Source of the DNA: Clostridiales bacterium
Lineage (GTDB): Bacteria; Bacillota; Clostridia; Lachnospirales; Lachnospiraceae
Direction: 5' to 3'
NCBI GenBank assembly: GCA_023663185.1
Contig: JAMPHY010000031.1
Span: forward strand, 1-33,433
DNA length: 33,433 nucleotides
Part shown: one piece after another, positions 22,436 to 28,557 of the stretch
Layout: the number at the start of each line of letters is the position of its first letter
How positions within the stretch are numbered: the first letter of the stretch is position 1
Notes under the pieces: model-generated
Told to the model about the DNA's origin: nothing
The model's database searches: none
The model's input: the letters and a program-made list of their open reading frames with translations, nothing else
Translations under genes and position numbers: made by a program

Positions 22436-25357
22436 TTAATGAAATAAATATTCAGTTTCATTAAACATCTGCTTCTGCTGCTTGATTTTTTCTTCATTTC
22501 CTACTACGCACAAGCAGTCGTCAGCCATAAACGCCCTTATATATTCAGCAAGTCCCCTGAATGTCTCAGGCTGCACGCTAAGAAGTTCGTCCCTCTCCTT
22601 TTGCACCTGTTCATAAGTGTAATGAGTCATATAACCCGCCAATGAATATGCGCCCTTTCTTGCCGGAGTCATCGGCGTATCCAGTTCGCCAATCGCACCG
22701 ATAATATACTGCGTCATTGTTCTTTCATCTGCCTCAAACTTCTCAATATAATCCGCCGCTTTCTCATAGATATCTATGGTTTTGTTAAGATTTGGATCCC
22801 TGTATGATACGAAAAAGCTTTCTCCGGTTTTCCCAAAACTGCACATACAGCCATATGCGCCGCCCTTGACGCGAACCTGCGTCCAGAGGTAATCGCCGCT
22901 AAGCATGGTCTTAAGCGCCTTAAGCGCTCCCGTATAAGCCAGCCCTTTATGACTAAAATTACCAGCCCTACACACATACTGCACCTGTGCAGAGGACATA
23001 AAGCCTTCGTTCTTCTTCTCAGTAACCGGTACATACGGCTGGGATTCAATAACACCTGTATTCAAACTTCCTGCAAGGTTTATTATATAATCGTCGATTT
23101 TATCAAGCCCTTCCCTCTGCGCCGTATAATCCACCATCATATTTTCCGCTCTGAAAATATACTCTGTCAGTTTGTTAAGCTTCTCTATAAGTTCCGTCTT
23201 ATGCTTGTCAAAATCGTTATCAAGCTCCTCTAACATACGATAGTACGGAAGCCCGCTTATGCTGTCGGAGATTGACGCCGTCTTGGATATATATGAAAGC
23301 GCGCGCGCCATAGCGAGCCAATGTCCTGCCGACATCATACTCGCCTGTTTCTGTGACTTTAACTCTGCAATCAACTCATGCAGACGCTTTTCGTTGCTGA
23401 ATACGGAGTTCATAATTATCTCTTTTACCAATTCAAACGCCTTATCCAGATTTTCATACAACACCTTTGCCCTGATTTCAAGCGTAACCGTGTATTTCTG
23501 CACATCGAGGGCGTCCGTATAGGTATTAGCTACTGTATCAATTCCACCGGTCTGTATATTTATTTCGTTAAATAACTCCCCGTAGGTATAGTTCTTCGTA
23601 TCTACCATTCCCAGAATGGATTTTAATAAGCCCACATATGAGAAAAGCTCTTCCGGAACCTGCCGCAAATCAAACATAAACCGCAGATATCCGATACCGT
23701 TAGTAAATATGTCATGGTAAAGCAGCAGAGTATCCCCCGCTTTTCTCTCCTCATTGACATATTTTTCCGCTTCCTTTTTCATATCTTCTCTCTTAAGCAT
23801 AGGAATTTTTTCCAAGTCCTCTTTAGGACTGGGTTCTTCCTGATACTGCTTTAACGCCTTAGTCTGCTCCACTATCTCTTCAAGCTGCTCTGTGGATAAT
23901 TCAGCCTTCTTCTTAGCCAATTTATCCGCCAGTTCTTTATCCTTCCTGCCGGTCAGCCCCTTAGACGGCTCTATCACCACTATAGTCCTGTGATTGTTGC
24001 CTAACAGATTCTTCTGAATAAGCTTCTCATAATAATCCGTGTCGATTGCCGCTTTTAGAATCTTGTAAGTCTCGTCCGCCTCAATGTGCATAAACGGAAG
24101 GTCGTCGTCATAAAGCCAACTGTCAAGCGCCTGCAGACCGAATAATAACCCCTTCGGGTGCGAGCCGAAATCCGCTTCCCTATATCTGAACTCATAGTAA
24201 TTTAAGCCCGCCTTCAACGCTTTTTTATCAAGCCCCTGCGTGACAAGCTTCTCTAATACATTCTCGATGGTGTCCGTAAATTCAGAAAGCTGTTCTTTAT
24301 TGGCGTTTTTTGCCACAATCGAGAAATACGGCTGTTTAATACCATTTTCATACATACTCTCTATATCTTTACCAATACCCTTATCGATAAGCGCCTGTTT
24401 AAGCGGAGCTCCGGGCGCAGCGCAAAGCGCATAGTCAAGCACCTGAAAAGCGATATACTGCTCTTTGTCCAGATTATTTCCAAAGGAAACATTATAAGAC
24501 AGATAGGTATTATCCTTCTCAGACTCACTCTCCATAATCGGATACTCTTTATATACTGAAATCGGTTTAGCAAAAGGAGCTTCCGTTGCAAGCGCTGAAT
24601 CCACTTCCAGCGCATCATACTTGGACAGATATTCTTCGTCTAAAAAGGTAAGCTTCTGCGCCATGTCCATATCGCCGTACAGATAAATATAGCTGTTAGA
24701 CGGGTGATAATATCTTTTATGAAATTCAAGGAAATCGCTATAGGTAAGATTAGGAATATCATCGGGATCGCCGCCCGACTCCACTGAATAAGACGTATGC
24801 GGATACAAAGAATTCATAATCTCTCTGATAAGCACATCATCAGGCGATGAATACGCGCCCTTCATTTCATTATAAACCACACCGTTAAGAGTGAGCTCGT
24901 CGTCTACGCTCTCCATCTCATAGTGCCAGCCCTCTTGCTTGAAGATTTTCTCCTCATGATATATATTAGGGTGGAAAACCGCGTCCAGATAGACGTCCAT
25001 AAGGTTCTGGAAGTCTTTATCATTGCAGCTTGCCACCGGATATACCGTCTTATCAGGAAATGTCATCGCGTTTAAAAATGTATTTAACGAACCCTTAAGC
25101 AATTCAACAAAAGGATCTTTAACCGGAAATTTATCGGAGCCGCAAAGCACGCTATGCTCAATAATATGAGCAACGCCTGTACTGTCCTTAGGCGGCGTCC
25201 TGAAGCCGATATAAAAAACTTTATTATTATCATCATTTGACAACAGCACGATTTTTGCGCCTGTTTTATTATGTTTCAACCTGTATCCTACTGAATTTAA
25301 TTCTTTTATCTCTCTTTTCTCTAATACTGTATAAGCCTGTAACTGTTCAATCTGCAT
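22436..25357 (-). CDS. M16C family zinc metallopeptidase (presequence peptidase / insulinase-like)
   Basis: The 973-residue protein has the inverted zinc motif HIIEH at 64-68 (H64, E67, H68), with E164 in YNEMKGAYSSP as third ligand; the 96-residue gap matches PreP-type peptidases. It holds two halves of the M16 clam-shell fold joined by an M16C-associated helical linker around 470-540, with the second half lacking the zinc motif. No signal peptide is visible, so it is probably a cytoplasmic oligopeptidase that degrades peptides of moderate size. AAGGAG is 12 nt before the ATG. A promoter at 25421-25449 lies next to palindromic element copy 3. Confidence 0.93.
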   Translation of the reverse strand: MQIEQLQAYTVLEKREIKELNSVGYRLKHNKTGAKIVLLSNDDNNKVFYIGFRTPPKDSTGVAHIIEHSVLCGSDKFPVKDPFVELLKGSLNTFLNAMTFPDKTVYPVASCNDKDFQNLMDVYLDAVFHPNIYHEEKIFKQEGWHYEMESVDDELTLNGVVYNEMKGAYSSPDDVLIREIMNSLYPHTSYSVESGGDPDDIPNLTYSDFLEFHKRYYHPSNSYIYLYGDMDMAQKLTFLDEEYLSKYDALEVDSALATEAPFAKPISVYKEYPIMESESEKDNTYLSYNVSFGNNLDKEQYIAFQVLDYALCAAPGAPLKQALIDKGIGKDIESMYENGIKQPYFSIVAKNANKEQLSEFTDTIENVLEKLVTQGLDKKALKAGLNYYEFRYREADFGSHPKGLLFGLQALDSWLYDDDLPFMHIEADETYKILKAAIDTDYYEKLIQKNLLGNNHRTIVVIEPSKGLTGRKDKELADKLAKKKAELSTEQLEEIVEQTKALKQYQEEPSPKEDLEKIPMLKREDMKKEAEKYVNEERKAGDTLLLYHDIFTNGIGYLRFMFDLRQVPEELFSYVGLLKSILGMVDTKNYTYGELFNEINIQTGGIDTVANTYTDALDVQKYTVTLEIRAKVLYENLDKAFELVKEIIMNSVFSNEKRLHELIAELKSQKQASMMSAGHWLAMARALSYISKTASISDSISGLPYYRMLEELDNDFDKHKTELIEKLNKLTEYIFRAENMMVDYTAQREGLDKIDDYIINLAGSLNTGVIESQPYVPVTEKKNEGFMSSAQVQYVCRAGNFSHKGLAYTGALKALKTMLSGDYLWTQVRVKGGAYGCMCSFGKTGESFFVSYRDPNLNKTIDIYEKAADYIEKFEADERTMTQYIIGAIGELDTPMTPARKGAYSLAGYMTHYTYEQVQKERDELLSVQPETFRGLAEYIRAFMADDCLCVVGNEEKIKQQKQMFNETEYLFH

Positions 25358-25420
25358 TTTATAACTATGCTCCTTCCTAAATTTTCTCTGCTTATGGTTT
25401 TATATTGCTGCATATGGTTT

Positions 25421-25449
25421 AGTATATCACCTATGGGGAAAATAAGCAA
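25421..25449 (-). promoter_or_regulatory. Promoter of the M16C peptidase gene
   Basis: On the minus strand TTGCTT (25444-25449) and TATACT (25421-25426) are 17 bases apart. The -35 box begins 7 nt from the edge of element copy 3, so the element abuts, and may influence, this promoter. The same TTGCTT-17-TATAAT arrangement is found at 28402-28430. Confidence 0.55.
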
Positions 25450-25455
25450 AACAAA

Positions 25456-25655
25456 AGTTCAGCCCACAGGCAGCATGAGCACATATGTCTCCCCTTGAGG
25501 CACGCTCTCGCTCCGTGAAAAATCGCAGCGGTACTAAGCTCAAAAGCCATAAAACAGGCTTTTTCACTAAAGTACAAGACCACTTTCTGTGGTCTGCGTT
25601 TTTCAAGGACCTCTGCGCGAAGACATATGTGCTCATGCTGCCTGTGGGCTGAACT
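25456..25655 (-). repeat. Palindromic structured element, copy 3 (reverse orientation, extra internal hairpin)
   Basis: At 200 bp this is the longest copy. The outer arms 25456-25490 and 25621-25655 are a perfect 35-bp inverted repeat. Read on the minus strand the core matches the others: GGTCCTTG, GAAAAACGC with GCGATTTTTC, GAGCTTAGTACCGCTGCG, and the GNRA hairpin (25501-25517, GAGA loop). It differs in one arm by an added hairpin, GACCAC with GTGGTC around AGAAA, inserted between CGC and GTACT. The tip stem is AAAAGCC with GGCTTTT, a compensated change from AAAAGCT/AGCTTTT in copy 1. The right flank GGGCTGAACTGTCT is shared with copy 4. Confidence 0.9.
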
Positions 25656-25660
25656 GTCTA

Positions 25661-25701
25661 TTAAAAGAACCGGCAAAAACAAAAAATGTTTCTACCGGTT
25701 C
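25661..25701 (-). terminator. Rho-independent terminator
   Basis: GAACCGG (25667-25673) and CCGGTTC (25695-25701) form a 7-bp stem extendable through AAAC/GTTT; on the minus strand it is followed by CTTTTAA. It lies about 115 nt after the stop of the unknown protein gene and just before element copy 3, so most transcripts would end before reaching the element. Confidence 0.7.
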
Positions 25702-25781
25702 AGTGTAAAAGGGGAATTTTACCAGAATTTGTCTAGTAGAGTCAGTTTAACAGAAAATAATGTCAAAATCAAGTGTTTTAT

Positions 25782-25809
25782 GCGCTAAATAATTTGTTAT
25801 TTATCGCGC
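25782..25809. terminator. Hairpin just after the unknown gene, possible bidirectional terminator
   Basis: GCGC and TAAATAA pair with TTATTTA and GCGC across a 4-nt loop with a 2-nt bulge. It begins 6 nt beyond the stop codon at 25815. The plus-strand side is followed by TATTTTTATAC, the minus-strand side by a poor T run. Confidence 0.45.
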
Positions 25810-25814
25810 TATTT

Positions 25815-26258
25815 TTATACACTAAAAGATATCATTGCCAGCTTAGAAATCATTATCTCCTGTATTTTCAAACCGCATTTTTTCTTCTGTGCAAGATTCA
25901 TCTGCACTAACTTTTCAAGCGGAAGGTTCATATTCTTATAAACCAGCTTATTTGCCCCGAAAAGTCCCTTTTTCTCTATGTACATACATACTTTAACCTT
26001 CGTCTTAAGCTGCATATAGGTCTTATAGGAAAAATCTTCCTTATTCATATAATAAAACTGGCTCTCAAGCGTGGTATCCGCCTGCGTATCCTTCATTATA
26101 TAATGCTCGATAATACTCTTTAACTTAAACGGAACCATCTCATTCCCGATAATCTCCGCATAATTATAGCGGGCGCCCATATACAGACTTCCCACGTCCT
26201 GCATAAAATATTTAAAATCGTTATCCTGATATTTATCGTCTGTCTCAAACTGCTCCAT
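25815..26258 (-). CDS. Conserved-looking protein of unknown function
   Basis: The 147-residue soluble protein has no signal peptide, membrane helix or motif I recognise. The first half is acidic with aromatic residues (KYFMQDVGSLYMGARYNYAE), the second half is basic (KTKVKVCMYIEKKGLFGANK and KKKCGLKIQEIMISK). Its ribosome site is weak: AAAGG stands 17 nt before the ATG. It is enclosed by two palindromic elements in opposite orientation, copy 3 downstream and copy 4 upstream, with copy 4 ending 24 nt before its start. Confidence 0.65.
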   Translation of the reverse strand: MEQFETDDKYQDNDFKYFMQDVGSLYMGARYNYAEIIGNEMVPFKLKSIIEHYIMKDTQADTTLESQFYYMNKEDFSYKTYMQLKTKVKVCMYIEKKGLFGANKLVYKNMNLPLEKLVQMNLAQKKKCGLKIQEIMISKLAMISFSV

Positions 26259-26282
26259 CTATTATAATTACCATGCCTTTCT

Positions 26283-26456
26283 TTCAGCCCGCAGGAGCAT
26301 GGACGCATATGCTTCCGTGCAGAAGTCCTTAAAAAACGCCGGTACTTAGTGAAAAAGCATCTTTTCAGCTTTTGAACTTAGTACCCGCTGCGTTTTTTAC
26401 GGAGCGAAAGCGTGCTTCAAGGGGAAGCATATGCGTCCATGCTCCTGCGGGCTGAA
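26283..26456 (+). repeat. Palindromic structured element, copy 4
   Basis: The 174-bp element starts 8 nt after the stop of the sigma-like gene. Outer arms 26283-26316 and 26423-26456 are a perfect 34-bp inverted repeat. The core has AAGTCCTTA, AAAAAACGC with GCGTTTTTT (GTAAAACGC with GCGATTTTAC in copies 1 and 2, so both sides changed), GGTACT with AGTACC, tip AAAAGC with GCTTTT, and the 17-nt side hairpin at 26398-26414 with GAAA loop. Next to the junction GAAG pairs with CTTC where copy 1 has AAGG with CCTT. Right flank GGGCTGAACTGTCT equals that of copy 3. Confidence 0.9.
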
Positions 26457-26464
26457 CTGTCTTT

Positions 26465-27199
26465 CTATTTCTGTATAGCCTCTATTTTATCCGCAGTAAT
26501 ACGCAGCGCGTCTAAAATAGTTTTCCTGCTCATTCCGGTCTCATTCATCAACTCTTCCACCGTCACCTTGCGTTGTAAGTCCTGCGCAAGCTCGTTTGCC
26601 TTATCCGCGACTTTATTTACCCTATCGGCTATCTTTTTATCCTTCTGCGCTTCTCCTGCGTCTTCCGCTATAAGTTCTTCCATAGAGTCCATAATCATTT
26701 TACCTAACATGCCCTGTGCTTCTGCGGCATTCTCAAGCGCGCCTAACATAGTCACGCCCATAGCAAGCGCAACATTGCCTTCTCCAATTAAATCCTCTAA
26801 CAGCACGCCCTGTCCTGTATAGAGTTTCGCAATTTCCACTACGCGCGGTAAGAAAATCTGCGTCAGACGGTTCTGCGCCGCCGTATCTCCTGCCATCGCT
26901 GAGAGCGTAACAGCCTCCTGCTCTCCGTCTGAAACTTCCGGAAGTTCATTTAACTGATTTAAATAGTCTTGCAGATAGTCAACTTCGTCTTCACTCAGAT
27001 AATCGTCCAGATTGACCGGCTCGCCAATCCCGATTTTATGCTGTTTCAGATAGTCGAAGACCATATTTAACTTTTCGTTATCCAGCTCAAGAGCCGCAAA
27101 CGCCTCTTCCACCTGCTCTTTAGATATGCAGTTTCCCTGCTCCTTCGCCGTCTTTTTGACCTGCTCCAAAGTCTTGGCAAATACAACTTCCTGATTCAT
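26465..27199 (-). CDS. Degenerate sigma-70-like protein
   Basis: The 244-residue protein looks like a primary sigma factor that lost its DNA-recognition parts. Residues 1-65 resemble region 1.1 (ISKEQVEEAFAALELDNEKL, then YLKQHKIGIGE). Residues 92-150 resemble regions 1.2-2.2 (AAQNRLTQIFLPRVVEIAKL, LLEDLIGEGNVALA), the core-RNA-polymerase contact. Where regions 2.3-2.4 should hold the aromatic promoter-melting residues there is instead GALENAAEAQGMLGKMI. Residues 186-240 resemble region 3 (VTVEELMNETGMSRKTILDAL). Region 4 is absent. It may bind RNA polymerase without initiating normally. GGGG precedes the ATG by 12 nt. It follows the rhomboid-like gene and may share its transcript. Confidence 0.75.
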   Translation of the reverse strand: MNQEVVFAKTLEQVKKTAKEQGNCISKEQVEEAFAALELDNEKLNMVFDYLKQHKIGIGEPVNLDDYLSEDEVDYLQDYLNQLNELPEVSDGEQEAVTLSAMAGDTAAQNRLTQIFLPRVVEIAKLYTGQGVLLEDLIGEGNVALAMGVTMLGALENAAEAQGMLGKMIMDSMEELIAEDAGEAQKDKKIADRVNKVADKANELAQDLQRKVTVEELMNETGMSRKTILDALRITADKIEAIQK

Positions 27200-27240
27200 T
27201 TTTATAAAAGTTCCCCTTTCATAAGCCTAACTATAAATAC

Positions 27241-27290
27241 CGCGAAAACGTATCGCAAATGGAACATATGCTTCCATGCGGGCTACGCTG
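27241..27290 (+). repeat. Possible remnant (right end) of the palindromic element, copy 5
   Basis: Between the rhomboid-like and sigma-like genes, GCGAAAACGT resembles the GCGAAAGCGT hairpin of the other copies, followed by CAAATGGAACATATG (compare CAAGTGGAATCATATG in copy 2) and GGGCTACGCTGT (compare GGGCTGAACTGT). ATGGAA and TTCCAT also form a small palindrome around CATATGC. The left arm and core are missing. It starts 8 nt after the stop of the rhomboid-like gene, the same placement as the complete copies. Confidence 0.4.
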
Positions 27291-27297
27291 TTTGACT

Positions 27298-28191
27298 TCA
27301 TTGATGTTTCACATGGGTATGCGTATATAAATGTTCTTCGCAGTATTCGTAATTGCCGTCACACTTAGAGCAGAACCTAAACTGCATACCGGGGCTGTTT
27401 TCCTCCGTCCTGCCGCAGATTGCGCACTTATGCTTGGTGATACCGCCACCCGCCCGCCTTACGTCGCGCTTAAATTCCTGCCGCCTGCGTATCTGCTTAG
27501 GATTAAGGTGCATCATATTTCTTGATGTAAAGAAAAATACTATAAAGTTCATCAGCGATGCGGCAATCACAAACTTAGCATATATACTGCCCTGAAGGAA
27601 TGAAATAACAAGTATTATTCCATAAATTATTCCCATCCACTTCATCTTAATAGGAATAATAAACATCAGCAATACCGAATGTTCAGGGAATGTCGCCGCA
27701 AATGCAAGGAAAATCGACATATTTACATAGTAGGTGCTGAACATAGTGGAAACGGCATTAAAATATTCGTATGGCATTGTATCAGGCGTTGCAACCATAC
27801 CATAAACGCCACGCAGTAAAATCGGCTCTTTCACCAGATAGCAATAGCCCATCAACAGAAAACTTCCGAGAATCGTAAAAAGTATCCCGCCGAAAATATA
27901 TACATTATATCTGTATGTCCCCCATGTACGCTCTAACGTCGTACCGATGGAGCAGTAAAAATATAGCATTATAAGAGTGAAAAAAAGATTTGACGATTCC
28001 GGCGGAATCAGAATCCACGACACAAGCCGCCATATCTGCCCGTGCAGAATCGCATAAGGATTCAAGGTAATGTAGCCGTAAATACTTGGTATTATCAGCT
28101 CAATCACATATCCTACCGCATAGCAGACAACCAGTACCAGCGAAAGATTCCTGATTGCATATTTACCGAATTTCTTTTCAAACGAACTCAT
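27298..28191 (-). CDS. Rhomboid-fold membrane protein with C-terminal zinc ribbon, probably not a protease
   Basis: The 297-residue protein has about six membrane helices in residues 15-225. IWRLVSWILIP (53-63) and LERTWGTYRY (86-95) are rhomboid/derlin landmarks, but the catalytic GxSG serine and the partner histidine are not found where expected, so it is probably a pseudoprotease. After an Arg-rich stretch (RRRQEFKRDVRR) the cytosolic tail has C256, C259, C274, C277 and C284 plus several histidines, a likely zinc ribbon. AAGGAG is 12 nt before the ATG. It is transcribed away from the activase gene and toward the sigma-like gene. A membrane quality control or scaffold role is a guess from derlins. 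Confidence 0.75.
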   Translation of the reverse strand: MSSFEKKFGKYAIRNLSLVLVVCYAVGYVIELIIPSIYGYITLNPYAILHGQIWRLVSWILIPPESSNLFFTLIMLYFYCSIGTTLERTWGTYRYNVYIFGGILFTILGSFLLMGYCYLVKEPILLRGVYGMVATPDTMPYEYFNAVSTMFSTYYVNMSIFLAFAATFPEHSVLLMFIIPIKMKWMGIIYGIILVISFLQGSIYAKFVIAASLMNFIVFFFTSRNMMHLNPKQIRRRQEFKRDVRRAGGGITKHKCAICGRTEENSPGMQFRFCSKCDGNYEYCEEHLYTHTHVKHQ

Positions 28192-28515
28192 ATTTATATC
28201 ATACTCCTTCTATGTTGTGTCATTTCTTATGAAAATTTTTAATATATTGAATTGTCCAATACTTTCACAGTTACAAATATATTACCATTCCTATTTTTAA
28301 AAGTAAATGACACTCTTGTAAAATAAATTAAAGGTAATAAAAATTTAATATTTTACTTGCAAAAACTTCATAATTTCTCAAAAATTCTCAGGCAGAGTTG
28401 ATTGCTTTTTCAAAATGAGTGTCGTATAATGACTAAGCATGTCAGTTTATAATGCGCAGACCTGTCGAACAATTACATTAGTTCATTATATTCATATAGC
28501 AAGAAGAAGTATAGT
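28192..28515. other. Divergent intergenic region
   Basis: This 324-base AT-rich gap separates the minus-strand rhomboid-like gene from the plus-strand activase. It holds the plus promoter at 28402-28430 and an inverted pair GACACTC (28309-28315) and GAGTGTC (28417-28423), the second copy lying between the -35 and -10 boxes. I find no convincing promoter for the minus-strand gene and no open frame of interest. Confidence 0.6.
28402..28430 (+). promoter_or_regulatory. Promoter of the activase gene
   Basis: TTGCTT (28402-28407) and a perfect TATAAT (28425-28430) are 17 bases apart. The spacer contains GAGTGTC, which has an inverted partner 100 bases upstream, so a regulator bound there could block the polymerase. 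The leader to the ATG at 28558 would be about 120 nt. Confidence 0.7.
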
Positions 28516-28557
28516 ATGAAAAATAAAGCAGGCCAAGAAAGGAGCATGATTGTTGTA

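Noticed and set aside
25427-25682. Two overlapping minus-strand frames of 69 and 83 residues
   Set aside because: They lie almost entirely inside palindromic element copy 3 and are explained by its inverted repeats; no ribosome site.
5716-26456. CRISPR-like repetition
   Set aside because: The repeated units are long, palindromic and scattered between genes, with no regular spacers and no cas genes.
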